NCBI RefSeq assembly: GCF_012184425.1
Contig: NZ_VTOW01000002.1
Span: 558,001-622,000 of the forward strand
Length of the DNA: 64,000 nucleotides
Direction of reading: 5' to 3'
Source: Candidatus Manganitrophus noduliformans
GTDB taxonomy: Bacteria > Nitrospirota > Nitrospiria > SBBL01 > Manganitrophaceae
Shown in pieces: positions 53,026 through 61,242 of the stretch; positions within the stretch are counted from its first letter, which is position 1; each line of letters begins with the position of its first letter. The translations under genes and the position numbers were made by a program. The notes under the pieces were generated by a model. That model worked only from the letters and a program-made list of their open reading frames with translations. It was not told where the DNA came from and searched no databases.

Positions 53026-54131
53026 ATTAAAACAGAACCTTGAAGCGGTGCGGCAGGAACTCGAACAGCTCCGGAGCCATCTTTGACCTCGCCGACCATC
53101 AAGAGCAGATCGAGAAATTAACGTCCGAATCGAGCGATCCCAACTTTTGGAAAGATCCGTCCATCGCTCAGAATAAGCTCGCCCTCAAGTCACGCTTCGA
53201 GAAGGAGATCAAGCGCTGGAACGAAATCGAGACCCGCTTCGAAGAGACCTCCGTAATGTTGCAGCTGTCGGAAGAAGAGGGGGACGCGTCGCTTGAGAAA
53301 GAGATCGAGGCCAACCTTCTGCAGCTCAAATCGGAGATCGATCAGTTCACGATCGAAACCCTTCTCTCCGGCGAGAAAGATTTCAACAATGCGATCGTCA
53401 CCCTCCATCCGGGGGCCGGGGGAACCGAATCTCAGGACTGGGCGCAGATGCTCATGCGGATGTATGTACGCTGGGCCGAGCGGAAAGGGTATCGGATCGA
53501 AACCCTCGATCTCCAACCGGGAGAAGAAGCGGGAATCAAAAGCGTCACCTTTTCCGTGAAGGGACCGTACGCTTACGGATATCTAAAATCCGAAAGCGGG
53601 GTTCACCGTCTCGTTCGGATCTCGCCGTTCGATGCCAATAAACGAAGACACACCTCCTTCGCTTCGGTTTTCATCTCCCCTGAAATCGAGGATGATCCCG
53701 ACGTAGTGATCGACGAGAAAGACCTTCGGATCGACACCTATCGCGCCAGCAGCGCCGGAGGGCAGCATGTCAACAAGACCTCCTCGGCGGTGCGGATCAC
53801 CCATTTGCCGACCGGCGTCGTCGTCCAGTGCCAGAACGAGCGCTCCCAACTCCAGAATAAAGCGGTGGCGATGACCGTCTTGAAGTCCCGGCTCTATGAA
53901 ATCCAGCAAGCGCAAAAAGAGGCGGAATTGTCAAAATTGACCGGAGCGGGGGAGAAGAAAGAGATCGGATGGGGGCATCAGATCCGGTCGTACGTCTTTC
54001 AGCCTTACCAGATGGTGAAAGACCACCGGACCGGTCTTGAAAAGGGAAACGTGACGGCGGTGATGGACGGGGAGATCGATCCGTTTATCGAGGAATATCT
54101 GAAGGGGGAGAAGAAGCGTTCGGGTTCATGA
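53015..54131 (+). CDS. prfB: Peptide chain release factor 2 (programmed +1 frameshift)
   Basis: Translation starts at ATG 53015 (GAGGAG upstream) and reads MLIELKQNLEAVRQELEQLR then SHL, meeting an in-frame TGA at 53084-53086. A +1 shift at CTT-TGA-C continues with DLADHQEQIEKL to 54131, giving about 371 residues. The main part has the SPF-type motif VRISPFDANKRRHTSF for UGA recognition and the GGQ peptidyl-hydrolysis motif SSAGGQHVNKTSSAVR. RF2 releases peptides at UGA and UAA and controls its own level by this shift. Coordinates cover both parts: 53015-53083 and 53085-54131. Confidence 0.96.
53070..53087 (+). promoter_or_regulatory. prfB +1 frameshift signal
   Basis: The slippery sequence CTTTGAC (53081-53087) is preceded by an SD-like CGGAG four bases upstream of CTT, as in the classical autoregulatory RF2 site. 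Confidence 0.92.
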
Positions 54132-54489
54132 AAAAACCGTCGAGGAGGTTTTTGACCTCCTTAATCGTGAACGGCTTTTCGATAAAAAGATTGCCGGTCT
54201 CTTCGAGGAATGAAATCGTCTCCGGATTGGCGACATCTCCGGTAATAAAAACCACCCGCTTGGCCATGTCGGGGAAACGTTCCTGAATCTGAGAATAAAG
54301 CGCCTTCCCGTCCATCAGCGGCATTTTCATGTCGAGGAAAACGGCGTCGTACTTCCGATCTTTTAATTTTCCCGCCGCCTCCCGGCTGTCCAAAGCCTGA
54401 TCCGCCTCATATCCGATTTTGGACAGAAGATGGGTGAGCAGATCGAGAAGGAGCTGCTCATCGTCGATGATCAGGATTCTCTTGGCCAT
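54085..54489 (-). CDS. Single-domain response regulator (receiver only)
   Basis: 134 residues from ATG 54489 (AAGGGA upstream). It is a CheY-like receiver: RILIIDDEQLLLDLL (acidic pair), DAVFLDMKMPLMDG (phospho-acceptor Asp), VVFITGD (Thr) and FIEKPFTIKEV (Lys), with a short C-terminal tail and no output domain. Its 3' end overlaps the end of convergent prfB by 47 bases. A separate HTH protein is encoded just upstream. Confidence 0.9.
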   Translation of the reverse strand: MAKRILIIDDEQLLLDLLTHLLSKIGYEADQALDSREAAGKLKDRKYDAVFLDMKMPLMDGKALYSQIQERFPDMAKRVVFITGDVANPETISFLEETGNLFIEKPFTIKEVKNLLDGFFMNPNASSPPSDIPR

Positions 54490-54531
54490 GATCCCTTTTG
54501 ATGGCATCCGTGCCCGACGCGATCGGCCATG

Positions 54532-54753
54532 TTACGCTTCTTGATCGATTTTAACCAATCCTTTTTGAATCGCGTATCGAATCAACTCGGCCAGGTTTCT
54601 GAGGGCAAGTTTATTCATGATATTGGCCCGGTGGGTCTCCACCGTCTTGACACTAATCTGAAGCTTTTCCGCCACTTCCCTATTTTTAAAGCCGTCCGCG
54701 ACAAGACGCACAATTTCGGTTTCACGCTTCGTTAAAGATCTCTTTTCCGGCAT
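54532..54753 (-). CDS. Stand-alone LuxR/GerE-type HTH protein
   Basis: 73 residues, only the LuxR_C output domain: LTKRETEIVRLVADGFKNRE, VAEKLQISVKTVETHRANIM and NKLALRNLAELIRYAIQKGL. The ribosome site AGAGGAAGAG precedes the ATG. Its sequence parallels the HTH part of the NarL-type regulator at 55147 (VETHRxxIMxKL...LIRYAIQKG), so it may be a duplicate that lost its receiver, or one half of a split regulator together with the receiver 42 bases downstream. Confidence 0.85.
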   Translation of the reverse strand: MPEKRSLTKRETEIVRLVADGFKNREVAEKLQISVKTVETHRANIMNKLALRNLAELIRYAIQKGLVKIDQEA

Positions 54754-55146
54754 TCTCTTCCTCTTTATGCGTTCAACATGAATAGGTTATGATCCAAGGG
54801 GAGGGAACAATCGTGTTAAAAATGAGATTAAAAAGGGTGAGGAAAAAAACGGATGGAACTTTCGCTGGTGCCTTCGTCTCTCCATCATCAAACCAGTTTT
54901 CCAGGATAACCGGACAACCGCTCTAACCCTTCCCGCCAATCCGACCTTTTTCGGGGACCGACCCCGCAACTTACCCGTCGATTCCGGGGCAAACCAGATG
55001 TGATCCGGACAAGGGATATTCCATCTGAGGGTAAAAACGCTAATACTTATAACTGATTGCGATTCATTTGTAAATCAGGGGAGTCCCTGACGGTCGTTCA
55101 ACCAAAACGGGAAGGCGTAAAAGCGGGGATCACCTAGGGTGGTGCG
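54754..55146. other. Intergenic region between HTH protein and NarL-type regulator
   Basis: 393 bases without a credible gene. A weak terminator-like hairpin (TCAGGG and CCCTGA, 55075-55090, followed by TTTAC on the minus strand) lies 57 bases after the NarL-type regulator ORF stop. No riboswitch or small RNA was recognised. Confidence 0.6.
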
Positions 55147-55821
55147 CTACCGTTCCTGCGCGTGAGGTCCTTCAACCCAGCCTTTCTGAATGGCATATCG
55201 GATCAATCCGGCTGCGTTGTGGATATTCAATTTTTGCATGATATGGGACCGGTGCGTTTCAATGGTCTTGGCGCTAAGAGAGAGTCGGGTGGCGATGCGC
55301 TTGCTGGTATAACCCTCCGCAATCAGCTGCAGGACCTCCCGCTCCCGGGTCGTCAGCGGTTGAGACCGCGTCGTGACGGGCCGTCTCACCCCACCGCCGA
55401 CATAATCTTCAATGATCGACTTTGAAACGGCGGGGCTAAGATAAGATTCCCCCCGATCCACGGCGTGGATCGCCGAGACCAGCTCTTCGATGGGAGAGCC
55501 TTTGAGCAGATAACCCGAAGCGCCCGATTGAAGAATTTTGAAGATGTATTCCTTCTCCGCATGCATCGTGAGAATCAAGATCTTTATTTCGGGAAGCCGC
55601 TTTTTAATCTCGCGGGTCGCCTCCAGGCCGTTGAGGCCGGGCATGCTGATATCCATGATGATCAGGTCGGGAAGGAGCTGCACGGCGATTTCCACCGTCT
55701 CCTCCCCGTCTTGCGACTCTCCGACAATCTGAAGCTCCGGATAGGTCTCAAGAAGTTTTTTCATCCCCTGCCGGACGATGGTATGATCGTCGGCGATCAT
55801 GAGCTTGATTCTTCTCGTCAC
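55147..55821 (-). CDS. NarL/FixJ-type response regulator
   Basis: 224 residues. Receiver domain: KLMIADDHTIVRQGMKKLLE, DLIIMDISMPGLNGLEATRE (Asp) and LTMHAEKEYIFKILQSGASG YLLKGS split over residues 80-108. The C-terminal LuxR HTH is TTREREVLQLIAEGYTSKRI then KTIETHRSHIMQKLNI. It overlaps the start region of the upstream kinase gene by 4 bases (ATGA) and is certainly its partner. Confidence 0.94.
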   Translation of the reverse strand: MTRRIKLMIADDHTIVRQGMKKLLETYPELQIVGESQDGEETVEIAVQLLPDLIIMDISMPGLNGLEATREIKKRLPEIKILILTMHAEKEYIFKILQSGASGYLLKGSPIEELVSAIHAVDRGESYLSPAVSKSIIEDYVGGGVRRPVTTRSQPLTTREREVLQLIAEGYTSKRIATRLSLSAKTIETHRSHIMQKLNIHNAAGLIRYAIQKGWVEGPHAQER

Positions 55822-58478
55822 GATCCCCTCTTTACGATCGGCACCTTGATTGAAATCCGCGTTCCCTGTCCCGGGTCCGAGTCGATGAAAAAGGTCCCTC
55901 CCGCCAATTCGACCCGCTCCTTCATCCCTAAAATCCCGAGACCCCGTCGGATCATCGGCGGAGAAGAAAAGTAGCGCTTCACCTCAAAGCCCTTTCCGTC
56001 GTCGGTGATGTAGAGATGGATATGGACATCCTTTTTTTCCAGGGAAAGGATGACCGATTCCGCCTGCGCATGTTTGGCGACATTGGTCAGGGCCTCTTGG
56101 ATCACCCGATAAAGAAGGATCTCGATTTTCGCCGAAAGCCGCTTCTGCAGGCCGGTCGTCTGGAGGTGGACGGCGGTCCGGGTGCGCTTCGAATACTCCT
56201 CGATGTACCAGCGGAGCGTCGGCACCAGGCCGAGTTCGTCCAGAATGGCGGGACGCAAATCGTAGGAGAGCCGCCGGAGCTCTTCCATGATTTTCCCCAC
56301 CTGGGACTTGACCTCCTCGATTTTCTCCCGGATCGCTTTCTCGGAAGGGGGAAGCTCCTTTTCCACCCACTCAAGATTCATCTTGATTCCGGTCAGCGCT
56401 TGCCCCGCCTCATCATGCAGCTCTTGAGCAATCCGTCGCCGCTCCTCTTCCTGGATGTTAACGATCGCGGAAGAGAGGGTCTGCAGGCGCTCCATGTGTT
56501 TGGTCACCGCCTGGTAAAGGGTGGCATTTTCGATGGCGACCGAGACCTGATTGGCCATCGTGACGATCTTCTGGATCTCTTCCGGAGCGAACTGCCGGAA
56601 ATAACGGGTTTCATCCAGAAGGAGCACGCCGATGACCCGCTCTTTAATAATGAGGGGAACCGATAAAAGGGATCTCGACTTAAAGAGATCGATCCATTTC
56701 TTGCTGACCCGCGGATCTTGAGGGGCGTTCTCGATCACGAAAGAATGCTGCTCCCTCGCCGTGAGGGAAAGGAGCGTATTCTCATTCATTTTGATTTCCA
56801 CCTTCCGGATCGCGTCCCCCCGCTGATCCGACGCGGCCACGCCGTAGAGAAGGTTTCGCTTGTCGTCTACGGAGAAAATATAGCAGTTGCTCGCCCCGAT
56901 CATCCGGGTCAGGCTGTTGGCGACCGAAGAGAGCAGTTGATCGAGGTGAAGGCTTTTCGTAATCGACTGGCTGACCTCGTTCATGATCGTCAGATCTTCG
57001 ACACGCTGGCGCGCCTGATCGAACAATTTCATATTGTCGATGGTAAAGCCGATCTCTCTGCCGACGAAGCCGAGGACGCCCAGATCACTTTCGGTGAAGA
57101 GCCGGCTCCGGCTGAACAAGGAAAGGGTCCCCCAAATCTGTCCCGAAGCCTGGATCGGCACCCCCATATAGGCGAGAAGACCGTCCTCTCCGACAAATCT
57201 CTTTTTTAAAGGACCCTTCGCATCCTCCGCGACAACAAGGGTGGGCGATTTTTTCTCCACAATCTTTCCGATCACATTTTCGCCGACTTTTGCCCCCTGT
57301 TTTTCAAGGCGCTGCGCTTTTTCGGGGGATAGGCCCTTTTGCGCGACCAGGAGAAATCGTTGTTTCTTATCATCGAACCGGAGAAGATACCCCCCCTCGA
57401 TATTCATCAGCGAGAGGATTTTTTCCAAAGCGGTCCGGAAAACATCTCCCTCCTGGAAAGAACGGCTGAGGCTGGCAAAGAGCGACTCCAACAGATTCAA
57501 TTCAATTTTCTTATCGGAGAGATCTTTCTCCAAGACGTCGATCTCTGTTGCATCTTGTGCTGAGATCGTCACGCCGGCCATCTTCGTCTCTTTTAGATAT
57601 GGCGAGAGATGGACATTGAGAATCCGCCTTGACTCGCCACGCCTTAAGACCTCCAGATGGAAAGGGGGAAGATTCCTTTGACCCGACTTGAGGGCTTCCA
57701 CCTGGCCGGAAAAGGTGCTCAGTCCCGTCGCGGTCAGGTGCTGAGAAAAGGGGGTCCGATGGACCTGTTCTTTTTCATAACCGAGGAATTGAGCGAATTC
57801 GGAATTGATCGAAACGATCCGGCCGCTGAGATCCAGACCGGCGGTCAAACGGGGCGTTTCCGGCGCGGCGGCGGAGGGGGCTCCTTGTTGTTGGGTAACA
57901 AACGGGGAAATCAGCTTGGCAATCATTAGAAAGAGATCTCGATCTTTCGGCGTCATTGCATCCGGCTTCGCATAACCGACCGAGAGCGATCCGAGCACTT
58001 TCCCCTCCGACTGGAGGGTGGCTCCGCCGAAGCTCTGAATGTTCATCCCGCGGATGATCTGACCGACGAAAACGGGATCTTTTGAGATCTCATGAGAAAA
58101 AAGGGCGGGGCCCTGCTGGAGGACAATCGTCGGAAGGGACTGCCAGGCGCGAGGGATAAAACCATTCTTCCCGAAATCTTTCGGCATTCCCCGATGGGAA
58201 AGAAGGACCCATTCCTTTGCCTTCTCCTCTCGGCTAAACAGGAGAAGAATGTCCGAGCCGAGGACTTTGAAGATTTGATCCAAGAGGAGATTCAAGAATT
58301 GGGGGGGGTCGCGAACCAATTCGGCATGGTCCGCCATGATTTGGAGGATCGGCTCTAGTTTTTCGAAAGGAGAGGATGACGCACTGCTCTCGCTGGGAGG
58401 AGGGTCATAATCGGCCGATTTACTGAAGGAGCTTCCGCTGTCTTCCTCCATTGGGACAGGTACCTGTTCTTCGTACAT
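55818..58478 (-). CDS. GAF/PAS sensor histidine kinase, HisKA_3 (NarX/DegS-like)
   Basis: 886 residues, no membrane segments. Successive GAF domain (about 45-200), PAS domain (about 215-320), GAF (about 345-490) and GAF (about 510-665), then HisKA_3 with IAQELHDEAGQALTGIKMN (phospho-acceptor His near 688) and HATPase with IQEALTNVAKHAQAES and DDGKGFEVKRYF, GLGILGMKERVELAGG. It phosphorylates the NarL-type regulator. Multiple GAF domains suggest sensing of small ligands or redox/gas signals, not identifiable from sequence. Confidence 0.92.
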   Translation of the reverse strand: MYEEQVPVPMEEDSGSSFSKSADYDPPPSESSASSSPFEKLEPILQIMADHAELVRDPPQFLNLLLDQIFKVLGSDILLLFSREEKAKEWVLLSHRGMPKDFGKNGFIPRAWQSLPTIVLQQGPALFSHEISKDPVFVGQIIRGMNIQSFGGATLQSEGKVLGSLSVGYAKPDAMTPKDRDLFLMIAKLISPFVTQQQGAPSAAAPETPRLTAGLDLSGRIVSINSEFAQFLGYEKEQVHRTPFSQHLTATGLSTFSGQVEALKSGQRNLPPFHLEVLRRGESRRILNVHLSPYLKETKMAGVTISAQDATEIDVLEKDLSDKKIELNLLESLFASLSRSFQEGDVFRTALEKILSLMNIEGGYLLRFDDKKQRFLLVAQKGLSPEKAQRLEKQGAKVGENVIGKIVEKKSPTLVVAEDAKGPLKKRFVGEDGLLAYMGVPIQASGQIWGTLSLFSRSRLFTESDLGVLGFVGREIGFTIDNMKLFDQARQRVEDLTIMNEVSQSITKSLHLDQLLSSVANSLTRMIGASNCYIFSVDDKRNLLYGVAASDQRGDAIRKVEIKMNENTLLSLTAREQHSFVIENAPQDPRVSKKWIDLFKSRSLLSVPLIIKERVIGVLLLDETRYFRQFAPEEIQKIVTMANQVSVAIENATLYQAVTKHMERLQTLSSAIVNIQEEERRRIAQELHDEAGQALTGIKMNLEWVEKELPPSEKAIREKIEEVKSQVGKIMEELRRLSYDLRPAILDELGLVPTLRWYIEEYSKRTRTAVHLQTTGLQKRLSAKIEILLYRVIQEALTNVAKHAQAESVILSLEKKDVHIHLYITDDGKGFEVKRYFSSPPMIRRGLGILGMKERVELAGGTFFIDSDPGQGTRISIKVPIVKRGS

Positions 58479-58818
58479 CCTTAATCCTTACCCGCTCACA
58501 CCCTGTGTCCTTCAAAATCGTATGGTACTTGCCTCTGCGATAGTAAGGGGGTGGAACTTCCTCTCTTGGCCAGTTCATGAGTGAGGGTGTCTGCCGCAAT
58601 TGAGTTCATCCAGAGGGACTGGATGCGGATCATAGTCGGCGGTGACTTTAACATAGATCCCTCTGAATGTCAAAGCGATTTTGAAGATCTCCTGATTAAG
58701 GAGGAGGTGATCCTCTCGTCCGAAAAGCACCGTCCCGGACGGCGCTCCGAGCCGATTTCTAAGAGATCATGCGGGCAGCCTTCCGCGCGGAAATCCTCTC
58801 TACCGCACAGCAAAATAT
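58479..58818. other. Intergenic region with possible gene remnant
   Basis: 340 bases. A plus-strand frame (58581-58871) contains MRIIVGGDFNIDPSE, reminiscent of the GDFN motif of endonuclease/exonuclease/phosphatase-family proteins, but the rest has no similarity that I can see and the frame runs into the next gene. It may be a decayed fragment or chance. Confidence 0.4.
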
Positions 58819-59895
58819 TTAGGCGACTTCCCTCTCCTCTTCATAGAGAAGGGGGCGCTCCCGCACCCTGAGCCATTGCTCTTTGGGAATGCTCATGAAA
58901 ACACGGACAATCTCAGGATCGAATTGGATCCCCGCCGAGCGTATAATTTCCGCACGGGCCGCCTCAAAGGGGAGCGCCTTTCGATAAGGGCGATCGGAGG
59001 TCATTGCGTCGAGCGCATCGACGATCGCAAAGACGCGCGCCCCCAGCGGAATCTCCTCTCCCTTCAGCCCCCTTGGATAACCGGACCCGTCAAAACGCTC
59101 TTGATGACTGTAGACGATCTCGGAGGCTTCTCTCAAAAAGTCGATCCTGGAGAGCAGCCGCTTCCCCAATTCCGCGTGGGTCATCATGATCTCCATCTCC
59201 TGCTTGGTCAGCTTTCCGGGCCGGAGGAGAATATCATCGGGAATGCCGATCTTGCCGATATCGTGAAGGTAAACCCCTCTCTCCAATACTTCCAGTTCTT
59301 GACCGCTCATGCCGAGAGTGCGTCCTAGAAGAAGGGCATAATGCGTCACCCGCCTCGAGTGAGCATGGGTGCCGATATCGCGGGTATCGAGTGCGGAGCC
59401 GAGCGCTTCGAGTGTTGCCCGATAACTTGCCTGAATCTTCTTTAAGGCATCGTGCAACTCACGGGTCCGCTCCTCCACCTTTTTTTCAAGGTGAAGTTGA
59501 TACTCTCTGTTCTCGATAATCAATCTTCGACGCTGAAGCGCCTTCTCGACACTCAGGATCACCTCGTCCAAATTGAAAGGTTTGATGAGATAATTGTCGG
59601 CACCCAACCGCATTGCCTCAATGGCGGTTTCCGCCGCATGGACGGCGGTGACCATGATGAACGACAAATCGGCATCGGCCGCTTTGGCCTCTTTCAGCAA
59701 GTCAATCCCCGACATGCCGGGCATGAGGATATCCGACAACACCAGATCGAAAGACCTCTCTCTTAATACTGAAAGGGCCTCTTCACCCCCTTCGGCGCGA
59801 TGACACTCATACGCTTCATTGGAGAGGACCTCGAAGAGGATATCACGGATATTTTCCTCGTCATCTACAATTAAAATTGTTCCCCTTTTTTCCAT
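58819..59895 (-). CDS. Response regulator with HD-GYP domain
   Basis: 358 residues from ATG 59895; a GTG at 59916 is an alternative. Receiver domain (about 1-120): TILIVDDEENIRDILFEVL, DLVLSDILMPGMSG (Asp). A coiled coil is followed by the HD-GYP domain with THAHSRRVTHYALLLGRTLG, YLHDIGKIGIPDDIL, THAELGKRLL, YSHQERFDGSGYPRGLKGEE and DALDAMTSDRPYR. It is an RpfG-type c-di-GMP phosphodiesterase controlled by phosphorylation. No kinase is adjacent. Confidence 0.93.
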   Translation of the reverse strand: MEKRGTILIVDDEENIRDILFEVLSNEAYECHRAEGGEEALSVLRERSFDLVLSDILMPGMSGIDLLKEAKAADADLSFIMVTAVHAAETAIEAMRLGADNYLIKPFNLDEVILSVEKALQRRRLIIENREYQLHLEKKVEERTRELHDALKKIQASYRATLEALGSALDTRDIGTHAHSRRVTHYALLLGRTLGMSGQELEVLERGVYLHDIGKIGIPDDILLRPGKLTKQEMEIMMTHAELGKRLLSRIDFLREASEIVYSHQERFDGSGYPRGLKGEEIPLGARVFAIVDALDAMTSDRPYRKALPFEAARAEIIRSAGIQFDPEIVRVFMSIPKEQWLRVRERPLLYEEEREVA

Positions 59896-59929
59896 TATAA
59901 AAGCCCAATTATTCACAAATCTGCTACGT

Positions 59930-59959
59930 ATTCTAGAATAAAAAAGCCAACACTGTCAA
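59930..59959 (-). promoter_or_regulatory. Promoter of the HD-GYP gene
   Basis: Minus strand: -35 TTGACA (59959-59954), 18-base spacer, -10 TAGAAT (59935-59930). Confidence 0.6.
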
Positions 59960-60039
59960 CGACGGAGGGTTCTTGATCGGTAGGGACGAATCAACGAGTC
60001 GCCCTCTTAATCAGTACCGAAACATCAAACCTAATCTCC

Positions 60040-60072
60040 AAAAAAAAAGGGGGAGCGAAAGCTCCCCCTTTT
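60040..60072 (-). terminator. Terminator of the cytochrome c pair
   Basis: Minus strand: arms GGGGGAGC and GCTCCCCC with a four-base TTTC loop, followed by a run of eight or more T. Confidence 0.88.
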
Positions 60073-60073
60073 A

Positions 60074-60511
60074 CTACTTTTTTCGGCCGAGGCTTCTCTC
60101 ATAGAGAAGCACCAACCAGGCCTCTTCATCGGTGATCACGCTTCCGACCATCGGCATCATCGCCGTTCCCGGACTCCCATGTTTGATCACCCAGAAGAGT
60201 TCCCCATCCGTACGCATCGCATGGAAGGCGGCGCTTGTGAAATTGCGGGGAGGAGGATCCAGCCCTGCGGCTGCCAACCCTTCCCCTGTCCCTTCCTTAC
60301 CGTGACAGGTGAAACAGGTTCCTTTTCCCTCAAAGAGCGCTTTTCCTTTCGATATGTTCTCCGGAGTCGGCTTAAAGGGACTCTTCAAACTCTGAGCCTC
60401 TTTCAGACGATCCGCAGGAACCCTCGGTTTTGCCAGTTCCTCCTCGGCTGAAAACGCAAAGGAGGCCATCAAAACCAAAGTCAAAAGGATTGGGAAAAAC
60501 CTTCTAAACAC
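60074..60511 (-). CDS. Exported monoheme cytochrome c (paralogue 1)
   Basis: 145 residues from a GTG start. A signal peptide ends near FAFSA (residue 21). One heme motif CFTCH (Cys66, Cys69, His70) and Met residues in GTAMMPMVG (118-121) as candidate distal ligand. It is a class I cytochrome c of the periplasm, about half identical by eye to the next gene; the pair is a tandem duplication. Electron transfer between periplasmic partners is expected, with specific donor unknown. Confidence 0.9.
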   Translation of the reverse strand: MFRRFFPILLTLVLMASFAFSAEEELAKPRVPADRLKEAQSLKSPFKPTPENISKGKALFEGKGTCFTCHGKEGTGEGLAAAGLDPPPRNFTSAAFHAMRTDGELFWVIKHGSPGTAMMPMVGSVITDEEAWLVLLYERSLGRKK

Positions 60512-60528
60512 CTCTCATGCATCCGAAC

Positions 60529-60969
60529 TTATGGCTGGTCGTGCAGGCTTCTCTCAAAAAGGATCACCAGCGCCATTTCTTCTTCGCTGATCACGCCGGG
60601 GACATAGGAGATCATCCCGGTGCCGGGGCTGCCGTTCTTGATCACCCAAGCAAACTCACCATCCGTCTTGCCCTTCAGTTTCGGATTGTGGAAATTGCGG
60701 GGGGTGGGATCAAGCGCCGCGCCGGCGGGACCGTCACCGCGTCCTTCATTTCCGTGGCAGGTGAAGCAGGTTCCCTTTCCGTTGAAGATCTCTTTTCCTT
60801 TGGCAATATTATCAGGGGTCGCCTTCATCGGGTTCTTCCACGCCTTTGCGGCCGCCATCTGGTCCGCAGGAACACGGGGCGCCAGGGGATCCTTTTCCGC
60901 CGCCGAACCGATATTCACGCTAAACGCTGTTGCAACGAGCATTGCCAAACCGATCCGTCCAAACTTCAT
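60529..60969 (-). CDS. Exported monoheme cytochrome c (paralogue 2)
   Basis: 146 residues, AAGGAGG before the ATG. Signal peptide ends near NIGSA (residue 23). Heme motif CFTCH (Cys68, Cys71, His72) and candidate distal Met119 in GSPGTGMIS. Shared framework with paralogue 1: PRVPAD, GKGTCFTCHG, LDPxPRNF, GSPGT and LVxLxERSL. First gene of the pair, 165 bases behind a consensus promoter. Confidence 0.92.
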   Translation of the reverse strand: MKFGRIGLAMLVATAFSVNIGSAAEKDPLAPRVPADQMAAAKAWKNPMKATPDNIAKGKEIFNGKGTCFTCHGNEGRGDGPAGAALDPTPRNFHNPKLKGKTDGEFAWVIKNGSPGTGMISYVPGVISEEEMALVILFERSLHDQP

Positions 60970-61141
60970 TTTGTTCCTCCTTGTTTATTTCTAATGAAGC
61001 TCTGCTGTCTGGTGTTGCTGATCCGGTATTGCTGGTGCTTGTAGAGATCTCAGAAAGTGAAAAAACACTCGCTCCCGCGCTCTGACTATTAAGAATGCTC
61101 AGCTGGAAGAACAAGTGACCTTTTCGGAATAACAAGGCGAT

Positions 61142-61170
61142 ACTATATCGATTGACCCCCGGAGTGTCAA
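61142..61170 (-). promoter_or_regulatory. Promoter of the cytochrome c pair
   Basis: Minus strand: perfect -35 TTGACA (61170-61165), 17-base spacer, -10 TATAGT (61147-61142). Its -35 region is half of an inverted repeat shared with the divergent promoter at 61187. Confidence 0.75.
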
Positions 61171-61186
61171 GTCTTTTTTGCAAAAC

Positions 61187-61215
61187 TTGACACCTCATTC
61201 CTGATTCAGTAAGAT
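61187..61215 (+). promoter_or_regulatory. Promoter of the SUMF1-like lipoprotein gene
   Basis: Perfect -35 TTGACA (61187-61192), 17-base spacer, -10 TAAGAT (61210-61215), leader of about 20 bases without a clear Shine-Dalgarno sequence. Confidence 0.75.
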
Positions 61216-61242
61216 CGGCTCACTTAAAACCGGACCCTGCGG

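Noticed and set aside
54787-54969. 60-codon minus-strand frame upstream of the HTH protein
   Set aside because: Basic, low-complexity translation, no ribosome site, no family resemblance.
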